Positions 32,752 through 45,088 of a DNA stretch of 64,000 bases are shown piece after piece. Source of the stretch: Blasia pusilla (lineage: Eukaryota; Marchantiophyta; Marchantiopsida; Blasiales); the NCBI GenBank assembly GCA_050084515.1, contig CM114275.1:21576001-21640000 (forward strand). Reading direction: 5' to 3'. A program made the position numbers and the translations under genes. The notes beneath the pieces are model-generated. The model worked only from the letters and a program-made list of their open reading frames with translations. It had not been told where the DNA came from and did not search any database. Position 1 is the first letter of the stretch, and the number at the start of each line of letters is the position of its first letter.

Positions 32752-35700
32752 ATGCCACTCCTCAAGAGAAAGCACTACGTACTTAAATCTCCTCCCCGCG
32801 ATCTGGGCTCCGATGAGCTCGTTTTCCAAATTCGCTTCACGAAGGAGATCTTCAGAGACTACGAGTATCCTTACCATCTTCATGATGAAAGATTTTCTGT
32901 GTGGAAGACTTTGAGGGTACTTTGTTCGCGATCATGTAGTACAGAGATTCGTCAATTAACATCATAAGCTCAGATTGGAAGTTACTGCTTTTCGACTCTC
33001 CTCTCACTTACGCCTTGGAAGTTCACAGGGTTCTATGTTTCCGTCGAAAGTATGCGTAGTATAAATGGAACAAATGAGTTGTATTTTTCTGCTCAGTGGA
33101 ACTGTCAGAGTTCCACCATAGGCTGAACTTTTGAATTGTGGAACTGGAATCGGATTTGGAGTCATAGCTTCCGAGAGGTCTTCCTAACAGTGGCCTCGAA
33201 ACAAGTCTCCTCTTACAAGAATTGTGTTATGTTTCTAAATTTGCGGGGCAATGTAGTAACTGGCTGCTGTATCTCGCGACGACCAAGGCTCCGAGTGGAG
33301 AAGTGATGAGACACTCTCACTAACACCAATCAGCGGAGAGAATGAGAAAAAGGGTGTGGATGAGACCAAAAGGATCTCATGGTTTGAGTTTTAGTTTCCC
33401 ATCTCCACATCTTCCACTTGATTATCGTGCACTCCCTTAGCATTGTAACTGATTACAACAACGGCTTTGTTCCTTACCCCAGAATTATGAGGAGAGATCA
33501 TCGTTTGCTAGCTGCTCACCGAGTACATACCCCTGGATCTATCAGTGGAAGGAATCGCATGCTGTAAATGGACTTTTCTACTATCCGATCATCTGAGTCG
33601 TCCAACGTCGGGCATGTGGACGGATCCCCCAGATTTTGTGGTCTGGGATTTCTGCGTTAGAGTTCAAGTAGACCACTCCAAGCACAACTCGTGCTTTTTT
33701 GAGTTTCATCCAATATGCTCGTCCAAAGCGATTCTAAACTAAGCCGAAGAGCAAAGACTGGTGGATTTCTTCAATAGCATTCAACATGCGTTCCTCAGAT
33801 AAAGAGGATGCATCCACCGAATCCCGGGGGGGCGACAGAGATCAGGATTGTTAGAAAACGATATGACAGAAGCCCAACGAAGTCCTCTAATGGCAGATGA
33901 TTATTTCAAGCCATATTCAAAATACAAGCCCTAGCTTAGTTTAGTTCCCTTGTTCAGGGAGTCATCCTTCTAACTGAAAGTGTTTACTTCCAGATCTATA
34001 CACCTCATTCCCCTCACTACCTTGGCACTGGTGGTTTTCAAATGTGCAAGGTCGCTGACAGATCTAAATCCTCCTAACAAATTATATTCTCTCATAATTT
34101 GAGAGGTCATAGCTCTGCTACAGTTTGGAGTCTATAGTTTTGTTTGAAAGTAATATGAGAACATACCTTCATAAGACAGTTGTGTTCCCTTTAAGGAATG
34201 TATTTTTAATTCTTCTTGCCTCTTAATTCCCTTCTGAATTTAGCCTATACGGGCATGGGTCTCTCAGGGTACCCTTCTTTTTAATAGATACTGTCCTCAA
34301 GTTGGGTGATCTCTTTGAAACTTGCTATGTGTGTTTGAGAGATGGGATACATGGTTACTGGGTCACATTTGAATCTCCTTAATGCTGTCCTAAAGGGAGT
34401 ACTTGAACCATGTGAATCTGTACCGGAAGCGACTATGGACATGTAAGGTGACTGGGAAGCAGAATCTAACTTATGAAGAAGCTCTTGTTTCGGAGCGAAG
34501 AGCAACTGATAGAGTCCAGCACTTTCCAAAAGAGTTTATGGGGCCAGTTTTGTCCATGGTTCAATTCAGTAAGTGACTTTCTCCTTCTGCTTCTCTGCAC
34601 CTTACTTGTCCTGGAAAATTTAACTTCAGAGTGGTGAATAGAGCTTTTTTTGTGGTCAGGATGACCCTTCTCAAAGATAAAATAAAGTTGCTGGACAGTT
34701 TTTCCACAAAAATTCCAGTTTCCGTGAGATTATGTGTGATACAAAGCCAGAATTGTATTGATCTGCCGCACCAATGGCTAGATATCTCTGAAGTGTTGTA
34801 TGTAATTCAAATTTCATTTGAATCTGATATATGGTTGAATTTTGTTTGAATCTTGGAGCTGGCTCTTAACATACGTTTGAGACTAAGTTTTGTTGCACCT
34901 TTAGTAGAACGGAGTGGTGCATTAAGAGAATAAAGTCTGGAGAAGTTTGAGCATAAAGTGCAAAATGATCCTACTGGTTTCCTTAATAATCCTGTCATAT
35001 GAAAAAAAGGCTCTGAAAAGACATCTGAAATCCATGCAGTGGAAAGGACTCTCTGGTGTTCAAACAATGTGAGCTTTATCACGAGAATGTTACGTAGATG
35101 AGTGGTGTTATAGTGTCTGGGTTTTGAAGCAAATCAGTGCAATTAAAGAAAGGAACGGGAAACTGGTATAAGTCACAAGGAGAAACCCTGCAGCCTAGTC
35201 GGTGAATTGCAACATCCTCATTTCTGATAAGAAGAGATAGTCTGGTAGTGCAGATGACTGATTGTTTTGAAATTTCATGATTATCGATTTCTTTGTGGTA
35301 GATTTGTTGTTTAGTATCTGTTGTGCTTGTCAAGGCCCCTGTTTTTGCTGATCTATTGAGAGTTTGTTGTCTGGTACAAGACTAGTTCATATTACATGCA
35401 GCTGCCTAGTTAGTCTAGTCTTCTTGAAGTGTACATTGCCAATTCAAGTGGTAGTGCTGCAGGGTGAGCAAATGAATGTAATGGACCTACTAAGGAGCAC
35501 TCTGGCAACGCAGCTCTTTCTTGTGGTAGTGGAATAGAATGCTAAATAGGCTGAAACCAGTGGGTACAGAGTTCTGTATCTTGTAATCACTTTTTATAGA
35601 TTCAATAGATTTCCTAAACTACCATTTCTGTAGGGGGTATGCAATAGTACTTCATCTTTACTGGGTGTGACTTGGTTCCCAACCAAGCCAAGCCAATGAC

Positions 35701-38700
35701 AGAGTGAATATTCAAATTTCTGATAGAGTTCATACCATGCAAAAATGTGTCTAGGGGCTATGTTTGCACTGGTTTGAACTTCTATACAAGAAAGAAGAAA
35801 AAATGAGTGAAAGGTGGAAAGTAAACCTTGGTTGGTTGTGTCAGCCTTAGATATACAGTCTTGATCTAAAATTTGGGAAGACTCATCAGCTCATTTAAGG
35901 CTTCACTGTTTATTGCTGCAAGCCCATTCCCTGGGTTCACTTTGTGGGAGCTTTGGTGATTTTATTGTTGCTTCATGGGTACGTAGAAGTCAGTAAGTGC
36001 AGGAGCCTTATCAGTCCAAGGATAAGCTGGTCATGGAAATGTATGAAGTAGCAGTACTCTCACTAACTTCTGACTCTTTATTGTGGTTGATGTTCTGCAA
36101 TTTCTGCAGGTCCTTTACGAATTGATGAGCTTGTAGATAGAATATACAAAGAGTTTAGAGAACGTTTTGTTGTAAGTGAGGAGGCTCTGGGAAAGTCTGG
36201 AGAGTCTTTCTGTCCGTGCAAAGTTCTGAAGGTGCTGCAGCAACATAGTAAAGAAGATTTCCAGTATGAGGTGGGTTGGTTGGACGACGATGGGAAAAAA
36301 ATTGGTACCTCCACAGTGTTGGCGGAGCAGCTAACACGAAAGAAACAACCATTCACTCGGTCACTTTTGAAGACATTTATTCGTGAAGCAGCATCTTCGG
36401 GCCCATCAAGAAACTCCGTCTGGCTTGTGAAAAACAAACTTGCTCGGAAGTATAAGATTCCTGTTGAGCCTCCAGAGCAAATTTCATCAGATAATCAAAG
36501 GCAATCTGTTGGAAATGAGGAACATGAACTTGTTGAAGTAAGTTGCTCAAACAGCTACTCTGGGGATTTCACGAAACTGTTGTAATAGTCAATCCTAGTT
36601 TTAAGGCATGCCAGGTTTTCAATCTTGTATGCTTGATTTTTTTAGGTTGAGGTGGTTGAAAATGGACACCAGACCAGGAAGCGACGGAAAAGAGAAGACG
36701 AAAAGTCTGGGCGAATAGAGAAAAAGATAATCAAAAAGGTTGTTCCCGTGGATATCAAATCAACTCACAAGGCAGCAAAGACTGCCAAGAAGGTTTCAGC
36801 TACAGACAACAAGTCTGTGAAGGAAAAGCAACATCTCAGAAGAGGTCAATCCAAGGATGATGTGTCAGCATCTCAAGGAAAGAAGGTTGCAAAGAAAAGT
36901 AAGTGTTTGTACATCTTGGGCTGATATTATACGTGGGAGACTTCTGAGGTGTTTGATGATTAGGTTGTACGGTGGTTTGCTCTTTGATATTTGGCGAGAA
37001 GCTTTTCTGAGTTCATTCGTTTGGCGCGTGCAGTGGATCCACCACCACCACCACCACCACCTCCCATAAAATATCCCATCGAAGACACATTGGTCAAACC
37101 TGGCCCAGATGATCCTGTTTTTGCTGAAAGGCCAATTCCATCAACAGATTTCGCACTTCCAATGGAGTGTATGGGCAGTCTTTTGATGGTATGGGATTTC
37201 TGCTCTTCTTTTAGCAAGGCACTTCATTTGTCTCCATTCTCACTGGAAGAATTGGAAAAGTCGTTAGATTATCGGGAAGGGAGCGCGCCATTACTAGCGG
37301 AGACTCTATTGGCGTTATTGCGCACCAATTTAAGTGATCCAGCACTGCGTGAGGAGTTTCTCAGAAAGAGGAAGCGCAAAAGTGAAGTATGTTCCATCCC
37401 CAGACACTGTAGGATGACCATTTTCTGTTCTGCATGTTTACCCCACTGTTTAGATCTGGATGCATGGACAGATGAAATCCAAAGTTAAGGTCTCAAAAGG
37501 AGTTGTTGTAGGCATGGATAAGATTTTACCATGAGCATTGGAGCAAGATGTGAAAAATTAACGACGATGTCATTGTTGCAGGTGTCACTGGCCACATTAA
37601 AGGATGATGTAAGTGATCTCTTAGAGTTGACCAGTAGGGACAGAATGGGGCCTTCACTGCCATCCATTCGGCAGGGCAATATTAAGCAGTTTGAACCATC
37701 CACCAAATTGGAGATTTTGCAGGAGTTACTAGAAAAAAGTCTCAGTTCTAATATTATTAGAGCACAGCTTGATGAAAACATTGAGGAACATCAGGCACTT
37801 GCTGCTAAAAAGCGAGAAGAAGATGTTGAAGGTTGGAAGAGGAGAAAACAGTTGCAAAATGGAACTTCTGATGTGGTGGCTGAAACGAACGGGACAATTA
37901 GAGGAAGTGAGCTGGGTGAAGAAGGAAACCATTCAGCAGATGAGAATGGAGTCTCGGGAACAAAGGCCGGGACTTTAGGAGAAGAAGAGGCGCAGTCAAT
38001 AGGGTGGAAAACGAAAGGCAAAAGGAAGTCCTCAGGCAGTCACAGCCCTGTGAACACAAATGGTTCAGTGAAGTAAGTGAATTGTGTTGGTTAGTCAATG
38101 CCTGAATGTATCTTTAATAGTTCCTCCACGCAACAAATAGACGTCAGTGTTCACTTTGATGAGTGCCATTCCGCACAGGAATGAAGATCAGCCAGAATTG
38201 AAGTCGGTGAGCAAATCAAGACAGTCAAGGCTGAAGCATAAGGAGGCCTTGAAGGTAACCGAAGAGAAAGAGGGCAGGAAAGGGTCGGAGAACATAAAAG
38301 TACAGGTCAAGAAGACAGGCCAAGCTGATGTCACAGCAGATCGCAAGCTGCAGGAGCAAATAATTGCAGAAAGCCAAAAGAGGGTAAGGCCAAGATGTTG
38401 ACAGTTCCACACTGTACATGTGTATTGAAACAGCTTCTTACAAAAAATCTGAGTCATGACCTGATTTGATTTAAGTTATTTCCGATGATGATCAAAATTT
38501 TTGTAACTGAAGAAGGATGGCATGCGGATGTATATGTTATGGTATGTCATTGACACTTCTGTAGTGTGTTAATATGGGAAAACTTTCTTTGGTCCCTTGG
38601 TCTTGCAGCAAGAAAATTTTGAACGAGAGTTGGAGAAGCGATCAATTCGATCAAATTCCTTAGGGAAGGACCGCAATCACAATGCTTACTGGTTCTTTCC

Positions 38701-39567
38701 TCGAGAAGGACGTCTATTTGTCGAAGATAAGACGTCGAAGAAGTGGGGGTATTACAGTGCAAAAGAGGAGGTGCTAGCCATGAAATGCTCTGGGCCTAGT
38801 CCTTCCACATTTTGGATTATTTGATGAGTTTTGGCAGAAAATTAGCTGCGTAAGGTTGTCGGACCCTTTTACATAATTGCATGCTCTCAATAATCATGAT
38901 TTTGTATGCCTTACCTGCCTGGGCTTTGCAGGTGGATGCTCTCCTAGGTTCTCTTAACCCAAAGGGAATCAGGGAGCGCGGACTACAAAAGGAGATGCAG
39001 AAACAGTACAACAAAATTAGGTGATGAACCTTCACATGCCCTTCGTGAGCACATTTGATGTGGCTTGTGTTAACTGCTCACTAAAGCAACTGTCCTGACC
39101 TCCACATTGCTGACCAATTCAGTTTTTCATTACGTGGTTCCTAGTTTTCCATACTGCATGGAGGAGAAGAGAATTTCCAATCCTGAAGTGAACAGAATTT
39201 CCAATAGAATTCTGATAGTGAGGTGGCTAGATTAAAAGTTTGACACTTTGAAAGTGAAAGAAGTGTGGAATTAAGGGTCAGACTTTTCTGGGTTTGGCAT
39301 GGTGGCTTTTATTAGTGTGGGGCTTTATCTTAGTTTGGTTGACTCCTTGATTCCTATTTTCCAGGCTTGGGATCTTCTATTCATTAAGCTTAACTTGTGT
39401 GGTGCTCATGGTGGAAATGCAGCAATGCCTTGCTAAGGAGATCCAAAGACATCGCCCAGAAGTTAGCTGTAGAAGATGTTGCTGTCAGACGCTCTGTCCG
39501 AGTGCGCACTGCTCCACGACTCACGGGTTTCTTGGCTTATGTGAACAAACTGAGACCAGCTGGATGA
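32752..39567 (+). CDS. WAC-DDT-WHIM domain chromatin protein (ISWI-partner type), 11 exons
   Basis: Exons inferred from homology and GT-AG sites: 32752-32864, 34396-34568, 36110-36537, 36646-36898, 37034-37386, 37454-37483, 37582-38072, 38179-38383, 38609-38770, 38932-39020, 39423-39567. Phases agree throughout and give 813 residues ending in TGA. Residues 1-95 are a WAC domain (start MPLLKRKHYVLKSPPRDLG; later VTGKQNLTYEEALVSE). Residues 96-230 hold LRIDELVDRIYKEF and YEVGWLDDDGKKIGTS, shared with plant homologues. Residues 239-322 are Lys-rich (nuclear signal RKRRKRE). Then come nine prolines, a DDT domain at about 366-425 (MGSLLMVWDFCSSFSKAL), a WHIM1-like helix at about 470-500 (KLEILQELLEKSLSSNI) and a WHIM3/WSD region at 683-765 (NSLGKDRNHNAYWFF). 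The end (VRRSVRVRTAPRL) matches plant relatives. Such proteins partner ISWI remodellers; that role is family knowledge. The exon 6 donor could instead lie at 37490, adding two residues. The start is the first Met of the WAC consensus. Confidence 0.88.
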
Positions 39568-39865
39568 GGTTCAGCTCCTAGCATGTTCTTGGGGTACTTG
39601 CAAGATTTCAAGGGTCGGAATGATAGATTGTCGCATCAAAGTATCAGCAGTATGTAACGGGTTCTTCAGAGATGACCAGCCTGTTTTCTGGTGACTCAAT
39701 TTTATAGAAATGAGCCACAACACGGAAGAAAAAATTGTTGACTGGTCGCCCCTCTTTGGGCACACCATTTTTGTCGGTAGAGGAAGAGATGAGAGGTTCA
39801 ATAAAAGATGAGATGTTCCTGACTCTTGTGCCCCATACAGGTGGACTTTAGGAGTGTTCAATCAA
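39568..39865 (+). other. Probable 3' untranslated region of the DDT-domain gene
   Basis: Non-coding DNA directly after the stop codon. No polyadenylation signal stands out here. Confidence 0.4.
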
Positions 39866-39907
39866 TTCTCCTTTTGAGGAAGGCCACGGTCCTTCCTCGA
39901 AGGAGAA
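39866..39907. repeat. Near-perfect hairpin downstream of the DDT-domain gene
   Basis: TTCTCCTTTTGAGGAAGG (39866-39883) pairs with CCTTCCTCGAAGGAGAA (39891-39907) around the loop CCACGGT, with about one bulge/mismatch. It lies about 300 bp after the stop codon. A second diverged copy of the right-arm context (AGGTGAATGGCATGG) occurs near 39978. Confidence 0.6.
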
Positions 39908-42313
39908 TGGCATGGTTCCCAATACTGTCTGTCCATGTCAAGTCCATGGATGGTTCTGTAGAGCTTTCTTCATGAAAGGTGAATGGCATGGCTGTAGAAG
40001 CAACGAAATAAAATCAGCCTTGTTGAGAAACAGTATTGTAGGTCTTCCTCGTGCAAAGAGAATTATGTGAACTGGTAAACAGCAGAATTCTGGTGTAAAC
40101 AGAGATGCACGTTAGGACAAAAGTGACTTCGAGGAAGCTCCTTAGGTGAGGGCATAACATAGCACCACCAAAACTATCAACCTTGACCACTTAGAGTTTT
40201 TCTAAATTAGACTTCTTTTGTTTCCCCACAAGTAGAGGACTTAATAAAGTACAATAGGGAAAATCAATGTGCGGCCATGTGAGAGTGTTGGGGAGAAAGT
40301 AACTGTACAACTTGTGATAGATAGTTTAGATGAAGAGAAAACAAGAGTTCATAACCAGAAGTATCTTCCTTGGAAGAGACACATGTAAAACTAAAACGAA
40401 GGGAGGGACGATGACGATTATGGTAACATAATGGGCAAACATTAAGAAAAGTTGTACTTTTCTTGGGCACAAGTTCTTCACGTAATCATTGAAAGAGTTT
40501 TTTTTGATTGTCATGAACAAATGTTCTTTCATAACTATGTAAATTTAAATGATTTTAGATTTAAAAATGTTTATATTTATTTTATTATTGGAGAATTCTC
40601 TTTCATTTTGCAAATTCTTATCCTCTTGATATTTGATATTTTCAATTAATAAGAATGTTCATCTTTTCAATTAATGGGATCATTCAAAATTAATTTAAAT
40701 TGAGACTTGAATGTTAAGAGTTATCTATGAGAGATAATTTAAACCCGTGCATAACATTCTGAGATTATAATGAGATTAGAATTTCAACATGTTATGAGAG
40801 AAGAGTGTGACGCAAATGATTTGGTACTCACTAGAGGTATGTATTGTAGTAGGAAGGATTCATCTATAACTAAGAATCTAGAGCAACGAAGAGGTGCTCC
40901 AAGTGCTGAACTTCCTAAAAAGGCCGAAGGGAACTCTATCTCACTTGAAAGACTACCTACTCTCCCAAAGGAGATAGGCCAAGAGGATGTGAATGAGCTA
41001 GCACCCCCATGGACAAAGCCGCCCCATCCTCAAAGATCTCCCACCAATTGTACGATCCTCCTATCAAACAATTGAAGGATGGTATAAAGGTGGCTAGATA
41101 TCCACACATTTCTAGTGACATAAGCAAGACGTTTAAAAAAACTAGGGAAGAGAAGGCTCAAGCAACTTGAGGATTACCAATTCTCATGAGATCATTGATG
41201 ATATCACTACAACAAATCTTGATGGAAAGTGTTGGATCCAACATTGAACCCCTCGTACGTGCATAACTCCATTAGATATTATGAATCTATCCGTTGCATG
41301 AAAGTCAAAGGATAGACATGGTGGAGACCAGAGTTGCTATTTCTTCCTTTCACCACTAATCAAATACATGAATACTATTTACCGGGCAAGGGGCAAATAC
41401 AGTCCTCCTTATACTTAGAAGAGTGGAATATTATTACTCTTCTAAGATTTAAGAAAATAAAAATTAGATTTAAATTTTGAAATGAAAAATATGATTATTA
41501 AATGTTTTTTCGTTTCGCCCCTATAGACACCCCTTGTTTTTTTCTGTCCATCTAGGCTATTCACATGTCCTCCACACATATTCACTAAGTACTCTTTCTT
41601 ACAACCCTCTCAAAGGGTCGTCGATTGGTTAATTTATTCGATATCTTGAAAAAAGAAAATGATATCATTAATTAAAATTAACTAATAATTTAATCAGTAG
41701 AGGTTATTTTGGTGGGTAAGGGTAACTATTGTTTAGGAGTGAAATAATTTACCGAATTGAATATTACTTAGAAGTGAAATGTCATTAATTTTTAAAACTT
41801 TCAAAAAATGAGAAATTATATTTAAAATTTGAAATTAAAAATATTTCTAAATTCTTAAGAAATCATATTCGTGAGAAGTACGGGCATGCTAACTACCATT
41901 CATCGAGGGCGGGCTCTGTGAATATACATCCAGAAGCGCTCACAATAGGCGTCCCAATGCTCGACTGTGGTCCCAATGCAATTCAAACTAATGCGAACTA
42001 AGATGTGTGCGAAGAACATGGAAAGTGCTCCACTTCCCCGTTTTCTTTTTGGGTGCTTCGAGTACTGCCATCATTCCGGGACAAGGTAAGTGGGTAGCAT
42101 CTGGGCGATCGCCGAACGTCACGAATTGCGTGCTTAAAACCATTTCCCGATGAGGTATCCCGAGTGGAACACATTCGAAGCTCTGGGGTGATCGGTGCGA
42201 TCGGCTCTTCGATTCTCGAGTTCCTTCTGCGACTCGAGAACACTGTCCGCGCTGGTAGAAGTTGTGTAGGAACGCTGCTAGGCTGCAGGAGGAGGAAGAA
42301 CGATCGCAGAAAC
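39908..42313. other. AT-rich spacer between genes; no recognised gene
   Basis: AT-rich with no recognised gene. An ORF at 40770-41075 (101 codons, Pro- and Glu-rich, for example ERLPTLPKEIGQEDVNELAP) stands out slightly from its AT-rich surroundings but has no family match that I know, and could be a retroelement remnant. The last 400 bp before 42314 are more GC-rich and are likely the promoter and 5' leader of the isomerase gene. Confidence 0.35.
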
Positions 42314-43033
42314 ATGTGTTCATTGTCGAAGCATGGGAAAGTGTTCGTGCTTGAACTCCTAGGGTCGGGGGATCATCGGCTCACTCCGAGTCTGTTTGCG
42401 GAGATCATGGGCCATTTGGAAGTTGTCAACAATGCAGAAGATGCGGGCGCGCTTGTGACTACCAACGAGGGGAAATTCTTTTCCAATGGGCTCGATCTCG
42501 AGTGGTTGAGCGTAAATCCTGAAGAAAGAGGTCCAGTTTTGTACAAGAAATTCGAGGAGTTGTTGGTGGCTTTCATGGACATGAAGGTTCCTACCATTGC
42601 CGCTGTGTGCGGGCACGCAGCAGCAGGGGGCTTAGCTATTGCCATGGCCCATGATCACAGATTCATGAGAAGCGACCGAGGGTTTCTTTATTCCGGCGCG
42701 CTGGACGTGAAGGTTGCGGTACCTTCCGGAACTCTGGAGCTTATGCAGTGCAAGATGGCCCCTCACATCTACAGGGACGTCGTGCTCAAGTGCAAGAAGT
42801 TCACTGGCAAGATGGCCTTGGACGCCGGTCTCATAGATGGTCTGTTTGATGACTCGGCGAAGACACTCGAAGAAGCCTTGAAAGAAGCAGAGACATTAGC
42901 TGCGAGGAACTGGGATAAGAATGTGTATCAGTCACTGCGGAGAGCTATGTATCCTCGTGTGATACAGAATCTCCAGGCGGGCGAAAGTCAAAACTTTGTG
43001 CCTATCGCACCCGATTTGAAAGGATTTAGATGA
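42314..43033 (+). CDS. Enoyl-CoA delta-isomerase (peroxisomal ECI-type crotonase)
   Basis: A 239-residue single-exon crotonase-fold protein most like plant peroxisomal delta3,delta2-enoyl-CoA isomerases, which move double bonds during beta-oxidation of unsaturated fatty acids. It starts MCSLSKHGKVFVLELLGSGD, where plant ECI proteins also begin, and has about their usual length (near 240). The first oxyanion-hole segment is GKFFSNGLDLEW (residues 53-64) and the second is GHAAAGGLAIAMAHDHRFMR (100-119). The usual plant motif RGVLYxSEVDIGL reads RGFLYSGALDVKV here, so the conserved Glu is Ala (residue 129); the protein may be inactive or altered. It ends LKGFR without a peroxisomal SKL-type signal. 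The frame stays open upstream to 42164, and an N-terminal extension starting MEHIRSSGV is possible, but the ATG at 42314 fits the family. Confidence 0.87.
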   Translation: MCSLSKHGKVFVLELLGSGDHRLTPSLFAEIMGHLEVVNNAEDAGALVTTNEGKFFSNGLDLEWLSVNPEERGPVLYKKFEELLVAFMDMKVPTIAAVCGHAAAGGLAIAMAHDHRFMRSDRGFLYSGALDVKVAVPSGTLELMQCKMAPHIYRDVVLKCKKFTGKMALDAGLIDGLFDDSAKTLEEALKEAETLAARNWDKNVYQSLRRAMYPRVIQNLQAGESQNFVPIAPDLKGFR

Positions 43034-45088
43034 AGATGGCAATAGTGAGACTCTCTCTGCGTGCACTCGACCGGCACCACCAGGAGCTGGATTTTATTGT
43101 TTGATGGTTTCGACTTGTTCCGCACACGAAGCCCCTAAGGAGACTGGAGAAGTTCCAACTAGTACATACTCGTGTGGAGGAAATCATCCTTCATTGTATC
43201 GCCTGGTCAGATTCGACCCGTGTGTCTGGTCTGCAGCTTCTGAGAACGATTTTGAGCAAATGCCTGTTTAAATGACAATATTGTTTCGACTTATGGAGCT
43301 CACACTTTCGCACCACTCAATGGATGAAGGGGAGGGTCTCAAGCAGCTCCGGATCATAAGCTCACGATAGCGGTGATGCGTACAAGATCTTCCAATCCAA
43401 TTAGATAACTTCTAGCATGGAGTTCGTTGCCAAGACGAGATCCGTGGCCTGTTCGAGTGGATTTCGATTTCCTTCATAAATTGACCCCAAGTGGAGCGGT
43501 TCTTCAATTTTGGTTTAGCCCGCCCAGCTGTGGCAATCAATATCGTGGTGATCTGTTTTCAAGGACAAACTTTAACGTATCATTTGTTTTGCCCCTAACC
43601 ACAGACTGAATGTAGGGATCCCCGAGAAGAAAGAGGTTGCCTATCAAGGATTCCTCATTCCTGTCATCGGAAAATTATATGCTTGCTGCTCAAGGCCAGC
43701 GTGAAACCTTGGTCGAGTCTATCTCAGACCTTTTTCGGACCGAAACTGTCAGCGATGGCGTTGAGTTTTGTTTACGACACGATCATTCCTTGCCGGGTTT
43801 TCATTCTCTTTGTCGCAGCAATCTTAGTTGTCATCGTGAGCACTTAATTCTAAATGCGGAGTGTGAGCAGGAAGAAGCTCCATCATTTCGAAATAAACAT
43901 CTAACAAGCAAGCAAGGAGAACATTTATTTTCTGCTACAAGGGGCTCTCAGGTGTAAGTGTGGGTACCATATCCAGACTCACATCTCCTGGATTCGAGTC
44001 GTGGACACTAGAATAAATCCAGTACGTCATAGTCGAACTTCTTTCAAATAATGCAAATCGAAACACTATTCAGATGCGTGTGAAGTCAAATTTTCTTTGA
44101 CATTGTGGTATGTCACTTCAATTTTAGTGTTTTATGATTGAGCTGTGACTTTTGCCCTTCGGATCTTCGCTCACTGCATTGCCGCGTGCACCCGATGTTG
44201 TGGGTTTGCCTGGTACAATTATGATACGAGGAATTTTAGAGTTAGAGCTAGGTAAATGGAAGAGTCAGATTCTGGCCACCTTCTAAGTCCTCAAGACTTG
44301 CCACAAAAGTCGGACTCTTTAGTACCACGAAGAAACAATGCAACCCACTTTGGACACGAGATGTCCGCAATACATTTGCAAGCAAGCTTGAAAGCAGAAA
44401 TAAACTGTCAAATTTGAGACTAGGAATGAACAAGTCCGTGAACAGTACCTCCCATATCTCTGGTAGTGGTAGCCCATTTCACTAGGCTATCGACAACCTG
44501 CGACGACGATCACATAGTTCATTCGTCAGAAATTTCTGCAGTTAGGGAGCCACGTACTGACGCGTATTTGAAGGTTATGGAGCCGGATGTGAACAAGGAC
44601 TTGAGGTCAGCTTCTGCGTAAGATTTAAAAAGCATTGAAGATGCCAAGGAAACGTGTGGGTCTTCCACAATGCAGCATGGAAACTAGGTCGAACGGTTCA
44701 CCTATAACTCTCCCTGCGACGACGATCACACTCGATTGTACAAATCTTTAAGCCTTTTCGGGAGAGGAGCACATCAACTGAAGGCTCAGAATGTCTGTCG
44801 TGAAGACTTCGTTGGGTGAGGTGGTGACTTGGGTGGGGAGGTCCATCCTAATAAAAGAGATGAAAACCTCACGGACTCCATAAAAACTTGCGAGATATAT
44901 GAGGGTTAGAAATTCCAAGCTACTCTTGTCAGCTTGGAACTTCTAGCCATCTCCATAGTGAATGTAGTGTACGAGGACTGCAGGCCCATTCTGATAAGTA
45001 ACTTCCCAAATTTCTGATATTTGCTCCACAAGTACTGTGAGCGTTATCTGATCAGGTCTGGTTGATGGGCGCAAGGATACAATTACTT
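43034..45088. other. No gene seen between isomerase and V-ATPase genes
   Basis: Short ORFs on both strands (for example 43637-43957) show no family motif. The first few hundred bases are probably the 3' untranslated region of the isomerase gene, and the last part that of the convergent V-ATPase gene. Confidence 0.35.

Noticed and set aside
37034-37070. GGATCC followed by CACCAC repeats as a cloning-vector His-tag trace
   Set aside because: The frame required by the flanking splice sites reads proline, the exon continues into a natural DDT domain, and no other vector sequence is present.
42164-42313. N-terminal extension of the isomerase (50 residues) as a transit peptide
   Set aside because: Plant ECI proteins start at the MCxL position. 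The extension has acidic residues early and no clear targeting character, so the downstream ATG was preferred, though it cannot be excluded.
43637-43957. 106-codon ORF downstream of the isomerase
   Set aside because: No recognisable motif or splice-linked neighbours. Composition is like the surrounding non-coding DNA.
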